DNA of 64,000 bases from Leifsonia shinshuensis (GTDB lineage Bacteria > Actinomycetota > Actinomycetes > Actinomycetales > Microbacteriaceae), in the NCBI RefSeq assembly GCF_022606355.1, contig NZ_JAHHZQ010000004.1, positions 124,001 to 188,000 of the forward strand. The letters run 5' to 3'. The translations under genes and the position numbers were made by a program. The stretch's first letter is position 1. Each line of letters begins with the position of its first letter. Shown here piece after piece: positions 17,282-25,795 of the stretch. The notes under the pieces are model-generated. The model saw only the letters and a program-made list of their open reading frames with translations, was not told the origin of the DNA and did not search any database.

Positions 17282-18546
17282 GCGGCACCCGGCCACGCGT
17301 CGGGCGAGCTGACGCGCCGTCCGTCGACGACCGCGCGTACCCCGGGGATGTCCGTCGAGCCGAGCGAGCGATACTCCGCGTGGTCTGTCTGGATGACTGC
17401 GGCGTCGGCCGCGCCCCCGAGGTGATACGGCCGGAACCCGAGAGTGCGAAGCTCGTCATCCGTGTACAGGGGGTCGTGCACGACAGCGACAGCACCTCGC
17501 GCCTCGAGCTCCGCGACGGTGGGGAAGACGCCTGAGAACGCCGTCTCTTTGACACCACCGCGGTAAGCGGCGCCGAGCACGACCACAGTCGCGCCGTCGA
17601 GACCACCGGTAGCTGCGTCGAGCAGGTCGACGGCGTGGGCAGGCATCAGCGAGTTCGCCTCGCGGGCAGCGCGGACGACCGTCGCCTCCGGGTCGTTCCA
17701 CAGATAGAGGCGCGGGTACACCGGGATGCAGTGGCCACCGACCGCGATCCCGGGCCGGTGGATGTGGCTGTACGGCTGTGAGTTCGACGCCTCGATGACC
17801 TGGTACACGTCGATGCCGGTGCGCTCGGCGAACTGCGCGAACTGGTTCGCCAGCGCGATGTTGACGTCACGGTAGGTCGTCTCGGCCAGCTTGGCGAACT
17901 CGGCGGCCTCGGCGGAGCCCAGGTCCCAGACCCCGTTGGGCCGGTCGAGGTCGGGGCGCTCGTCGAACTCGAGCACCTGCTCGTAGAACTCCCTGGCACG
18001 GTCGGCACCGGCCGCGCTGAGACCGCCGATGAGCTTGGGGTAGCGTCGGAGGTCCGCGAAGATCCGTCCCGACAGCACGCGCTCGGGGGAGAACGCGACA
18101 TGGAAGTCGGTGCCCTCGGTCAGGCCGGAGACCTCTGCCAGTCGTGGCGCCCAGCGGGTCCTCGTCGTGCCGACGGGCAGAGTTGTCTCGTAGGACACGA
18201 GAGTGCCCGCTGTGAGGTGACGGCCGATCGAGGCCGTCGCCGAGTCCATCCAGGTCCAGTCGGGGCGCGCCTCGGCGTCGACGAAGAGGGGGACCACCAC
18301 GACGACGGCGTCGGCGTCGGGGATGGCCTCGGAATAGTCGGTGGTCGCACGGAGCAGGCCGGAGCCGACGACCTCGCTGAGCCGTTCCGGGAGCTCGGCC
18401 TCACCGGGGAATGGTGCGATCGCCGCATTGACCGAGGCGACGACCGCGGGGTCGACATCGACACCGACGACGGTGTGCCCCTTCGATGCGAACTGGACGG
18501 CCAGCGGCAGCCCGATCTTCCCGAGCGCGACGACGGTGATTCTCAT
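17254..18546 (-). CDS. wecC: UDP-N-acetyl-hexosamine 6-dehydrogenase (WecC/WbpA type)
   Basis: A 430-residue UDP-sugar dehydrogenase that oxidises the C6 alcohol to a carboxylate using two NAD+. It has the N-terminal Rossmann segment ALGKIGLPLAVQFASKG, FSPERVLSG near 152-160, Lys219 in FAKLAETTYRDVNIA, and the catalytic Cys273 in GGHCIPVYP. FSPER with AETTYRDVNIA groups it with UDP-ManNAc/UDP-GlcNAc dehydrogenases rather than UDP-glucose dehydrogenase. With the four Wbp-type genes up to 23.5 kb it likely gives the uronic acid of a diacetamido sugar. The gene is divergent from the 2-epimerase. Confidence 0.88.
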   Translation of the reverse strand: MRITVVALGKIGLPLAVQFASKGHTVVGVDVDPAVVASVNAAIAPFPGEAELPERLSEVVGSGLLRATTDYSEAIPDADAVVVVVPLFVDAEARPDWTWMDSATASIGRHLTAGTLVSYETTLPVGTTRTRWAPRLAEVSGLTEGTDFHVAFSPERVLSGRIFADLRRYPKLIGGLSAAGADRAREFYEQVLEFDERPDLDRPNGVWDLGSAEAAEFAKLAETTYRDVNIALANQFAQFAERTGIDVYQVIEASNSQPYSHIHRPGIAVGGHCIPVYPRLYLWNDPEATVVRAAREANSLMPAHAVDLLDAATGGLDGATVVVLGAAYRGGVKETAFSGVFPTVAELEARGAVAVVHDPLYTDDELRTLGFRPYHLGGAADAAVIQTDHAEYRSLGSTDIPGVRAVVDGRRVSSPDAWPGAAYRVIGAAV

Positions 18547-18554
18547 GATGCTCC

Positions 18555-18560
18555 ATCTTA
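18555..18560 (-). promoter_or_regulatory. -10 element of the dehydrogenase gene
   Basis: The minus strand reads TAAGAT with 8 bases to the ATG at 18546. It forms a divergent pair with the TAAGCT at 18591-18596. Confidence 0.45.
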
Positions 18561-18590
18561 CGGTCCGGTTCTGAGGGGTCCTTCAGCGTC

Positions 18591-18596
18591 TAAGCT
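18591..18596 (+). promoter_or_regulatory. -10 element deciding the 2-epimerase gene start
   Basis: TAAGCT is followed by exactly 6 bases and the ATG at 18603. The in-frame TTG at 18600 would sit 3 bases too close, so 18603 is preferred. Confidence 0.55.
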
Positions 18597-18602
18597 GAGT
18601 TG

Positions 18603-19652
18603 ATGCGCATTCTGAGTGTGGTCGGAGCTCGGCCCCAGTTCGTCAAGCTCGCCCCGATCGCACGGGCCTTCGACGGGCACGTCGAGCACATCGTCATCCA
18701 CACGGGTCAGCACTACGACGAGCTGATGTCGGACGTGTTCTTCCGTGACCTCGGCATACCGGCGCCCGACGTCAACCTGGCGATCGGGTCGGGGCGGCAC
18801 GGTGCCCAGACCGGGGCGATGCTCGCCGCGCTGGAGCCGGAGCTGGAGCGATACGCTCCCGACTGGGTGCTCGTCTACGGCGACACCAACTCGACGCTGG
18901 CGGCCGCCGTCGCGGCGGTCAAACTGCACCTTCCGCTCGCCCATCTCGAAGCAGGGCTGCGTTCCTTCAACCGGCGGATGCCCGAAGAGCACAACCGGGT
19001 GCTCACCGACCACGCGGCCGATCTGCTTCTCGCGCCGACGGAGGTCGCGCTCGAGCACCTCGAGGAGGAGGGTCTCGGCTCCCGAAGCGTGCTCGTCGGC
19101 GATGTGATGACCGACGTGCTCTTTCGCGTCCGCGACAGCGTGCGCACGGCGTCCACGCCGTTCGACGGCCTCGAACCGGGCGGCTATCACGTGGCGACCC
19201 TGCACCGGCCCGACAACACCGATCGACCGGAGCGACTGGCGGCGATCGTGGATCAGCTCTCCGGGCTGACGCGGCCCGTCGTCCTTCTCGCGCATCCACG
19301 TCTCCGCGCCGCCGCCGACGCCGCCGGCATCGCGCTCGACCGCGGCTCGATCGTCGTCCACGACCCGTTGGCGTACCCCGATCTCGTCACCGCCGTGATG
19401 AACAGCGCCGGTGTCGTCACGGATTCCGGCGGGCTCCAGAAGGAGGCCTTCCTGCTCCGGATCCCGTGCACGACGGTCCGCTCCGAGACCGAGTGGGTCG
19501 AGACCGTCGACCTCGGCTGGAACGTGCTCGTCGATTCCGACCTCTCACAGCTGCGCAGCGCGGTCGAGCGTCCTCGGCCGGAGGACACCTCCGCGGCGCC
19601 TTACGGAGACGGGCACGCTGCCGAGCGCGTCCTGGAGGCGCTCAGCCGGTGA
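18603..19652 (+). CDS. wecB: UDP-N-acetylglucosamine 2-epimerase, non-hydrolysing (WecB/WbpI type)
   Basis: About 349 residues of a GT-B-fold epimerase that inverts C2 of UDP-GlcNAc-type sugars. Motifs in order are GARPQFVKLAPI, TGQHYDELMSDVFF, HLEAGLRSFNRRMPEE, HNRVLTDH, LHRPDNTD and VTDSGGLQKEAF. In Wbp-type pathways this enzyme acts last, on the diacetamido-glucuronic acid nucleotide; in Wec pathways it acts on UDP-GlcNAc. The 3-prime end overlaps the opposite-strand GT4 gene by 11 bp. Confidence 0.9.
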   Translation: MRILSVVGARPQFVKLAPIARAFDGHVEHIVIHTGQHYDELMSDVFFRDLGIPAPDVNLAIGSGRHGAQTGAMLAALEPELERYAPDWVLVYGDTNSTLAAAVAAVKLHLPLAHLEAGLRSFNRRMPEEHNRVLTDHAADLLLAPTEVALEHLEEEGLGSRSVLVGDVMTDVLFRVRDSVRTASTPFDGLEPGGYHVATLHRPDNTDRPERLAAIVDQLSGLTRPVVLLAHPRLRAAADAAGIALDRGSIVVHDPLAYPDLVTAVMNSAGVVTDSGGLQKEAFLLRIPCTTVRSETEWVETVDLGWNVLVDSDLSQLRSAVERPRPEDTSAAPYGDGHAAERVLEALSR

Positions 19653-20829
19653 CCGGTGCGCTGTTGCCGACGGTCGCGAGTGCCGCTTTCGCACCGCGGT
19701 CGCCGATCGCGTCGAGCGACGCGTTGTCGGCGACCCAGCGGCTGCGCTCGGCCGCGCGAGCGGCGCGTTCGCCATTCGCCTCCGCGCGGGCGGCCGCGAT
19801 CATCGCTTCGGCGACCTCCGCGGGATCGTAGCCGGCGCGCCACCCGAGACCGCTTTCCGCGACCAATTGCGCCCCTGCGCCGATGCCGGCGAACACCACG
19901 GGCGCTCCGCACGAGGCCGCGGCGTAGATCTTCGTCGGCTTGGCGAAGTCGTAGCCGACCCCCGGTGTGATGCTGGCGAGCGCCGCTGTCGCGCCGCGCA
20001 GCCAGCGCGCCGCGACCGCAGGCGCGACCACGCCCCCGAACTCGACAGAGCCGGGAGCGAGCTGCTCTGCGAGTTGCCGGGTGGCCTCCTCCTCGACACC
20101 CTGCCCGAAGAAGTGGATGCGAGCGGAGGGGAATTCTTCGAGCACCCGAGGCAGGGCCTTGACGAAGACGCCGGGAGTCTGCCACTCCGACATCGACCCC
20201 GTGTAGACGAACGTCGGTCGTGACTCGTGCTGCACCTCGCCGTCGAGGCGGAACGTCTCCATGTCGACGCCGTTTCCGATGTTGGTGATCCGTTCCGCCG
20301 GCACACCGAACTCGGAGACCCGCTCGGCGACACCGTCGGAGACCGCGAGCACCAGTGCGGCATTGCGGAGGGTGAACCTCTCGAGAGTGCGCATGATCGC
20401 GACGACGAATCGCGGCGCACCGAGAGCGACCACGCCGTCGGTCCAGATATCGGCGGCGTAATGCACGTAGGGACGTCTGCGGAGCCACGACGTGAGAGCG
20501 ACGACCGTGCCGGTCGTCGGCGGCGGTTCGCAGATCACCAGGTCGCCTCGGGCGAACAGGAGCCGGAAGAAGAGCGGGAGGTCGAAGCTGAGGTACTGCA
20601 GGTAGCCTCGGACGTTGCCCCCCGAATCCCGGAGCACGGGGAAGCGCGACACCCGGACGCCGCGGTCCTTCGGTGGCTTCGGCGAGTGACGCGGCGGTCT
20701 CGTCGTCACGACCCGCACCTCGGAGCCGTTCGCGGCGAGGCCGCGCGCGAGCGCGCGCAGCCGGAAGGCCGCCGCGGCGACCTCCGGCGCATAGAGACGC
20801 GTCGCCACCAGGACGCGTATGCCGCTCAC
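19642..20829 (-). CDS. Glycosyltransferase family 4 (WbuB-like)
   Basis: A 395-residue GT-B enzyme. It has RLYAPEVAAAAFRLRALARGL at the N-terminus, YAADIWTDG near 145, the loop TGSMSEWQTP near 222 and CEPPPTTG near 108. The region GVGYDFAKPTKIYAAASCG takes the place of the usual E-x7-E sequence, as in WbuB-type L-fucosaminyl or amino-sugar transferases. It is the last gene of a leftward operon of sugar-nucleotide genes and overlaps the oxidoreductase by 4 bp. Transfer of the diacetamido uronic acid made by these genes is a reasonable inference. Confidence 0.85.
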   Translation of the reverse strand: MSGIRVLVATRLYAPEVAAAAFRLRALARGLAANGSEVRVVTTRPPRHSPKPPKDRGVRVSRFPVLRDSGGNVRGYLQYLSFDLPLFFRLLFARGDLVICEPPPTTGTVVALTSWLRRRPYVHYAADIWTDGVVALGAPRFVVAIMRTLERFTLRNAALVLAVSDGVAERVSEFGVPAERITNIGNGVDMETFRLDGEVQHESRPTFVYTGSMSEWQTPGVFVKALPRVLEEFPSARIHFFGQGVEEEATRQLAEQLAPGSVEFGGVVAPAVAARWLRGATAALASITPGVGYDFAKPTKIYAAASCGAPVVFAGIGAGAQLVAESGLGWRAGYDPAEVAEAMIAAARAEANGERAARAAERSRWVADNASLDAIGDRGAKAALATVGNSAPVTG

Positions 20830-21821
20830 CGGTCCACCTTGACCGAGACGCCGAGCGCCGCCGAGCGCAGCAGGGCTTCGGCGACGCGGACGTTCTCGAC
20901 TCCCTCGGTCATCGTGACGATGTCCGAACCGACGCCGAGGATCGCGTCGCGGAACGCTTCGTGCTCGACACGCAGCGGCTCGCGCTTGTTCAATGCGAAC
21001 CGGGTCACGGTGCCCTCCGAAACCCCGCGGAAGGCCATGACCGACTCCCAGTCGAGCGAGAAGGTGCCGTTCTCGAAGAACGTGAGGTCAGCGCTGACGG
21101 TGTCGGCGACCAGAGCTCCACGCTCGCCGGTGACGACGGTGACCCGTTCCTTCATCGGGGACAGCCAATTGACGAGGTGGTTGGTGATGATGCCGCTCTC
21201 GAGCTGCGCAGTCGCCGAGACGAGGTCTTCGTGCGGACGGCCGCTGCGGGAGGCGGTGTGCGCAGTGACGGTGCCGAACCGGCTCTGCGCGAGCCAGGCG
21301 GTGGCGTCGATGTCGTGCGTCGCCAGATCCTTCACGACACCCACGTCGGCGATCCGGGAGGGAAAAGGCCCTTGTCGCCGTGTGGCGATCTGGTAGACGT
21401 CGCCGAGCTCGCCTGAGTCGACCCGGTCACGCAGGCTCCGAAGCGCAGGGTTGTAGCGCTCGATGTGGCCGACCGCGCCGACGAGGCCGGCCCGCGCGAA
21501 CGCGTCGGCGACCCTGCGGCCGGACTCGCTGTCTGCAGTGAGCGGCTTCTCGACCAGCGCATGAATGCCGGCACTGGCGAGCTGGAGCGCGATCTGCTCG
21601 TGAGCGTGCGTCGGCACCGAGACAACTGCCGCGTCGATCCCCGCGGCGATGAGAGCCTCGAGCGAGTCGAAGAGGGGAGCATCCCCCGCAGCGCGCCGCG
21701 GATCCCCGGCTTCGTCGACGACGCCGGCGAGGACCACGCCATCGGTCTCCGTGATGACGCGGGCATGGTGGCGTCCCATCATCCCGATCCCGATCAGTCC
21801 CAGCCGGAGGTCCGCCATCAT
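20826..21821 (-). CDS. Gfo/Idh/MocA oxidoreductase, WbpB/WlbA type
   Basis: A 331-residue NAD-dependent sugar dehydrogenase. It has the Rossmann motif GLIGIGMMGRHHA near 8-20, VPTHAHEQ near 69-76 and EKPLT at 91-95, where the Lys is the usual catalytic residue; the C-terminal sheet domain includes GHIERYNPA and KDLATHDID. In Wbp/Wlb pathways this protein oxidises C3 of the UDP-GlcNAc uronic acid so that the next enzyme can add an amino group. Two adjacent ATGs (21821 and 21818) overlap the aminotransferase stop; either is possible. Confidence 0.88.
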   Translation of the reverse strand: MMADLRLGLIGIGMMGRHHARVITETDGVVLAGVVDEAGDPRRAAGDAPLFDSLEALIAAGIDAAVVSVPTHAHEQIALQLASAGIHALVEKPLTADSESGRRVADAFARAGLVGAVGHIERYNPALRSLRDRVDSGELGDVYQIATRRQGPFPSRIADVGVVKDLATHDIDATAWLAQSRFGTVTAHTASRSGRPHEDLVSATAQLESGIITNHLVNWLSPMKERVTVVTGERGALVADTVSADLTFFENGTFSLDWESVMAFRGVSEGTVTRFALNKREPLRVEHEAFRDAILGVGSDIVTMTEGVENVRVAEALLRSAALGVSVKVDR

Positions 21822-22915
21822 GCACCCGCCTTCGCCAGGGAGTTCACGGCGTCGACGATCCGGTCGAGGTCGTTCCGAGTCAACGACGGGTGCACGGGCA
21901 GCGAGATCACCTCGGCGGAGGCGCGTTCGGTCTCAGGAAGGTGCTCGGTACGGGCGAAGGACGGCAGCCGATGGTTCGGGACCGGATAGTAGACACCGGA
22001 TCCGATCGCGTACTCCTCGCGCAGGGCATTCGAGAAACCATCGCGATCCTCCGGGACGCGAATCGTGTACTGGTGATAGACGTGCGTCGCACCGGGGCGG
22101 ACCGCCGGAGTGACGACTCCTCGGAGGCCGGCGTCGAGGACGGCAGCGTTCTCCTGACGCATGCGGGTCCATTCGGCCAGCCGGGTGAGCTGCACACGGC
22201 CGATCGCAGCGTGGATGTCGGTCATCCGTGCGTTGAACCCGACGATCTCGTTGTGGTACTGACGCTCCATGCCCTGGTTGCGCAGGAGGCGGAGCCGGCG
22301 GCGTACCGCTGCATCGGCGGTCGACACCATCCCGCCTTCGCCCGAGGTCATGTTCTTGGTGGGGTAAAGGCTGAACACGCCGAACACGCCGAGCGAGCCG
22401 ACCGGCACACCGTCGAGGGTGGCTCCGTGGGCTTGCGCCGCGTCCTCGAAGATCGCGAGTCCGTGGCGGGTGGCGACGGCGCCCAGTCCTGTCATGTCTG
22501 CGGGCTGGCCGTAGAGATGCACCGGCATGATCGCGGCGGTGCGCTCGGTCACGACCGTCTCGACGGAGGCCGGATCGAGTGTGTAGGTCGTCGGGTCGAT
22601 GTCGGCGAACACCGGAGTCGCGCCCGTGAGAGCGACCGAGTTCGCCGTCGCGGCGAACGTGAACGACGGCACGACGACCTCGTCGCCCGGGCCGATGCCT
22701 GCTGCCAGGAGCCCGAGGTGCAGGCCGGACGTGCCGGAGTTCACAGCGACGCACGGCGTCCCGCCGACAACGGCGTCGGCGAACTCGCTCTCGAATGCCT
22801 CGACCTCGGCACCCTGAGCCAGCATCCCGGAGGCGAGCACCGCGTCGACGGCTGCGCGCTCCGCTTCGCCCACGACGGGGCGGGCGGCAGGGATGAAGGA
22901 GTCGGTGTTGCTCAT
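21818..22915 (-). CDS. DegT/DnrJ/EryC1 sugar aminotransferase, WbpE/WlbC type
   Basis: A 365-residue PLP-dependent aminotransferase. NSGTSGLHLGLL at 59-70 binds the PLP phosphate, EDAAQAHGA at 157-165 contacts the ring nitrogen, and Lys187 in SLYPTKNMTSGEGG forms the internal aldimine. The likely reaction is amination of the 3-keto sugar from the Gfo/Idh enzyme. ATGA overlaps exist at both ends with its neighbours, so the genes at 19.6-23.5 kb are translationally coupled. Confidence 0.9.
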   Translation of the reverse strand: MSNTDSFIPAARPVVGEAERAAVDAVLASGMLAQGAEVEAFESEFADAVVGGTPCVAVNSGTSGLHLGLLAAGIGPGDEVVVPSFTFAATANSVALTGATPVFADIDPTTYTLDPASVETVVTERTAAIMPVHLYGQPADMTGLGAVATRHGLAIFEDAAQAHGATLDGVPVGSLGVFGVFSLYPTKNMTSGEGGMVSTADAAVRRRLRLLRNQGMERQYHNEIVGFNARMTDIHAAIGRVQLTRLAEWTRMRQENAAVLDAGLRGVVTPAVRPGATHVYHQYTIRVPEDRDGFSNALREEYAIGSGVYYPVPNHRLPSFARTEHLPETERASAEVISLPVHPSLTRNDLDRIVDAVNSLAKAGA

Positions 22916-23502
22916 GCGGGTCGTTCCTCGAGGAGTCCAGCTCTTTCGACGAAGCGTTCGTCGGTGTCAGGGCACCGCCAGCCGTCGTCGTCGGAGACCA
23001 GCCGTGCGCCGGAGCGTCCCACCCAGCCGATGCGACGAGCAGGATTGCCGGCGACGAGCGCGAAGTCCGGTACGTCGCGGGTCACCACGGCTCCGGCTGC
23101 TACGAGAGCCCAACGCCCGATACTCACCGGAGCCACGCACACCGCGCCTGCACCGATGGACGCGCCCTCGCGGACGGTGACTCCCACAGGCTGCCAGTCG
23201 GACGCGGATTTCAGCTGCCCGTCGGGCGTGACGGCCCGAGGGTTGTGGTCGTTCGTGAAGACGACGGCTGGTCCGACGAAGACTCCGTCGCCGAGCACGG
23301 CCGGCTCGTAGACCAGAGCGTGGTTCTGGATCTTGCAGTTGTCGCCGACTCGTACACCGGTGCCGATGTAGGCGGCGCGTCCGATCACGCAGTCGCGGCC
23401 GATGACCGCGGACTCGCGGATCTGAGCGAGATGCCAGACCCTTGTGCCCTCGCCGATGACGGCGTCCGGGGACACGTCAGCTCCAGGGGCGACGTATACC
23501 AA
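22912..23502 (-). CDS. Hexapeptide-repeat sugar N-acetyltransferase, WbpD/WlbB type
   Basis: About 196 residues of left-handed beta-helix repeats (IGEGTRVWHLAQIRESAVIG, IGRAAYIGTGVRVGD and so on), then VVFTNDHNPRA, the loop typical of WbpD/WlbB acetyltransferases, and GNPARRIGWVGR near the end. It would acetylate the new 3-amino group with acetyl-CoA. I chose the TTG at 23502 because GGAGAGGA lies 8 bases upstream. The open frame goes on to an ATG at 23574, but that adds a non-conserved Arg/Pro-rich stretch. The stop overlaps the aminotransferase start by 4 bases. Confidence 0.84.
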   Translation of the reverse strand: MVYVAPGADVSPDAVIGEGTRVWHLAQIRESAVIGRDCVIGRAAYIGTGVRVGDNCKIQNHALVYEPAVLGDGVFVGPAVVFTNDHNPRAVTPDGQLKSASDWQPVGVTVREGASIGAGAVCVAPVSIGRWALVAAGAVVTRDVPDFALVAGNPARRIGWVGRSGARLVSDDDGWRCPDTDERFVERAGLLEERPA

Positions 23503-23580
23503 TGGTGAGGTTCCTCTCCGGCACGGAGACTTCAGGGGGCTTTCTTCTGAAACTATCATGGAGCGCGCCCCCACCGGGGG

Positions 23581-25032
23581 TCACGCAGCTATGGATCGGC
23601 GCAGAATCCGCAGCTCCGGCAGCATGATGACGAGCCACGCGGCCGCGAATCCGAGCGCGAGCACCACATCCGCCCAATACCCTCCGATCCACTCCCGCGT
23701 CACGACGAGCAGCACGCCGACGAGCACGACTCCGCAGGCGATGCGGACGAACAGACCCGTCCACTGCATGCGGTGCGCCCTCCAGACCACCAGGATCGGG
23801 CCGAGGCCCGAGATCACGGCGGACACGAGGAAGCCGATCGCGACGCCGGTGACCGACAGCGTGGGGACCAGCGCTGCCATGACGCCCAGCCCGACCACCA
23901 CGCCCGCGAGGCTCAGCAGCGACGGCACGCGCACCGTCGAGCGATGGCTCGTCACGAGCGCGGTCACAGCGCCGACGTTGACGCTCTGAACGAAGCTCGC
24001 GGCCATCAGGATGGGCAGTATCGCATCCGCGCCCTGGAAGCGACTTCCGAACAGGACGGCGATGAGCGGCCGCGAGGCGACGATCAGGCACCCGAACGCG
24101 AGGCCGAGGAGCAGGGCCAGCGTACGCGTGGTCAGATCGGCCTGCTTGCGCAGACTGTCCCGGTCGTCCCGGCCGACGGCGTGGGCCATGGTGGGCATCA
24201 TCGTGATCGAGAGGATCGAGCCGATCATGGTGGCCGGCGTGGCGAGACTGAGAGCGGCCGCGTACTCGCCCGCCGCCTGCGCTGTTCCGATCGCCCGGGC
24301 GATGACCATGCTGAGCTGGAGGAAACCTCCTGTTGTGAGCGCTGCCAGGGAGGTCCAACCGATGAAGGCGATGATCTCGTGGCGGAGCCCGGAAGGCACC
24401 CGTTCGCCGAGGCGCCCGCCGCGGGGCCAGCCCGCGATCGCGTACACGCCGTAGGTGATCGCGAGCGGGAGCAGGAGGAGGGCGCTCCAGTCGAGGACGA
24501 TCACGCCGACGAGGAGGAGGAGCCCGGAGACGGACGTGACGATGTCCCAGAACAGGGCGCGATCCATCCGGCCGTGCGCGAAGTAGACGCCCCGCACGAA
24601 CGAATAGGCGGAGAGCGCGAACGTGAGCAGGGCGACGAGCACAGGCTCCAGCCAGTCGCCCGGATCGAAGACGAAGGCCGTGAGGCCCGCTGCGATGAGC
24701 GACAGCACTGCGCCGGTGAGCAGCGTCATCCGTGCGAGGAAGGCGGTTATGCCGACGGCGAGAGCGTGCGAGCCCGCGCCGTTCGTGCGCGCGATGAACG
24801 TCGTGGCCGCGCTTCCCAGCCCGGCAGGCGCCGCCAGCGACAGGAACTGGGCCAGTGCGATGCTGCTGTTCACGACGCCCAGTGCCGCCGGCCCGAGAAG
24901 GCGCCCGACGATCAGGCTGTAGAGGAAGCGGAGAAGGCCTTGAGCGGCCACGCTGCCGGTCGACAGCGCTCCGCGCCGGGCGAGGGAGAGCCTGCCGGCG
25001 TCGGATCCTGCTGCGGAGGGCTCCTCTGACAC
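23581..25032 (-). CDS. Polysaccharide flippase, Wzx/MATE-like (MOP superfamily)
   Basis: A 483-residue protein with about 14 membrane helices, typical of Wzx-type flippases that turn lipid-linked repeat units to the outer face. Recognisable parts are LARRGALSTGSVAAQGLLRF at the N-terminus, SLIVGRLLGPAALGVVN, and a second-half repeat beginning IGWTSLAALTTGGFLQLSMV. The GTG at 25032 is chosen because TACCCT lies exactly 6 bases before it, predicting a leaderless start; an ATG 27 bp upstream would precede the promoter. It heads the operon with the diacetamido sugar genes, so it probably flips units containing that sugar. Confidence 0.85.
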   Translation of the reverse strand: MSEEPSAAGSDAGRLSLARRGALSTGSVAAQGLLRFLYSLIVGRLLGPAALGVVNSSIALAQFLSLAAPAGLGSAATTFIARTNGAGSHALAVGITAFLARMTLLTGAVLSLIAAGLTAFVFDPGDWLEPVLVALLTFALSAYSFVRGVYFAHGRMDRALFWDIVTSVSGLLLLVGVIVLDWSALLLLPLAITYGVYAIAGWPRGGRLGERVPSGLRHEIIAFIGWTSLAALTTGGFLQLSMVIARAIGTAQAAGEYAAALSLATPATMIGSILSITMMPTMAHAVGRDDRDSLRKQADLTTRTLALLLGLAFGCLIVASRPLIAVLFGSRFQGADAILPILMAASFVQSVNVGAVTALVTSHRSTVRVPSLLSLAGVVVGLGVMAALVPTLSVTGVAIGFLVSAVISGLGPILVVWRAHRMQWTGLFVRIACGVVLVGVLLVVTREWIGGYWADVVLALGFAAAWLVIMLPELRILRRSIAA

Positions 25033-25038
25033 CGGATA

Positions 25039-25044
25039 AGGGTA
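25039..25044 (-). promoter_or_regulatory. -10 element deciding the flippase start
   Basis: The minus strand reads TACCCT, then TATCCG, then the GTG at 25032. The six-base spacer is the leaderless spacing seen repeatedly in this window. Confidence 0.5.
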
Positions 25045-25061
25045 GCAGCGCGCATCCAAGC

Positions 25062-25067
25062 TAAAAT
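25062..25067 (+). promoter_or_regulatory. -10 element of the GT2-DUF2304 pair
   Basis: TAAAAT on the plus strand predicts a start near 25074, leaving a leader of about 39 bases that includes the Shine-Dalgarno sequence at 25101-25106. Confidence 0.5.
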
Positions 25068-25100
25068 GAGGGCGCTCATCGCGGCGATGCCGCAGATCTC

Positions 25101-25106
25101 GAGGAG
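25101..25106 (+). promoter_or_regulatory. Ribosome binding site in front of an ATT start codon
   Basis: GAGGAG is followed by six bases (AGACCC) and ATT at 25113. No ATG, GTG or TTG in this frame lies between the upstream stop at 25062 and the ATG at 25188. Starting at that ATG would remove the VVPLYNE strand that every GT2 needs. Confidence 0.55.
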
Positions 25107-25112
25107 AGACCC

Positions 25113-25793
25113 ATTTCCATACCCGTCGAGCAGCGAACCTGGCTTGTCGTTCCGCTGTACAACGAAGCGACCGTCGTCCGTGCAGTCATGGAAGAGGCGC
25201 GTAAGACGTTTCCCAAGGTCGTCTGCGTCGACGACGGCAGTTCCGACGACTCAGCCGCCGAAGCGCGTGCCGCAGGAGCGGTGGTCGTGCAGCACCCCGT
25301 CAACCTCGGTCAAGGGGCCGCGCTGCGGACCGGACTGGATTACGCGCTCCAGGATCCGCGGGCCGACTACTTCGTCACGTTCGACTCCGACGGCCAGCAT
25401 CGTGTCGAGGACGCGCTGACCATGGTCACCATGCTGGACGGCGGCGACCTGGATGTCGTCGTCGGATCGCGCTTCCTCGACGATCGGACGAAGCTGTCTC
25501 CTCTCAAGCGCCTCGTGCTCCGCGCCGGCGTCGTCTTCGAGCGGATGAGCAGTGGTGTGCAGCTGACCGACGCCCACAACGGACTCCGGGCCTTCAACCG
25601 GCACGCGGCGGAGTCGATCGTCATCCTGCAGAACCGGATGGCGCACGCCTCCGAGATCGTCGCGGAGATCGGCAGGAACAGACTCCGCTGGGCCGAGGCT
25701 CCTGTCCACGTGCTCTACACCGACTATTCCCGTTCGAAGGGTCAGTCCGTGTGGAACTCCATCAACATCCTTTCCGATCTCTTCCTCAAGTAA
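25113..25793 (+). CDS. GT2 glycosyltransferase, polyprenyl-phosphate sugar synthase-like, with probable ATT start
   Basis: A family 2 glycosyltransferase of about 226 residues resembling dolichol-phosphate mannose synthases. It shows WLVVPLYNEATVV, VCVDDGSSDDS, NLGQGAALRTGL and TFDSDGQH with the metal-binding Asp-x-Asp, then VGSRF and DAHNGLRAFN. It probably transfers a sugar from a nucleotide to polyprenyl phosphate at the inner face. The conserved first strand is encoded upstream of the first ATG (25188), and the only good initiation site is an ATT behind GAGGAG. The DUF2304 gene follows after 2 bp; such GT2-DUF2304 pairs are common in glycan loci. Confidence 0.82.
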   Translation: MSIPVEQRTWLVVPLYNEATVVRAVMEEARKTFPKVVCVDDGSSDDSAAEARAAGAVVVQHPVNLGQGAALRTGLDYALQDPRADYFVTFDSDGQHRVEDALTMVTMLDGGDLDVVVGSRFLDDRTKLSPLKRLVLRAGVVFERMSSGVQLTDAHNGLRAFNRHAAESIVILQNRMAHASEIVAEIGRNRLRWAEAPVHVLYTDYSRSKGQSVWNSINILSDLFLK

Positions 25794-25795
25794 GC

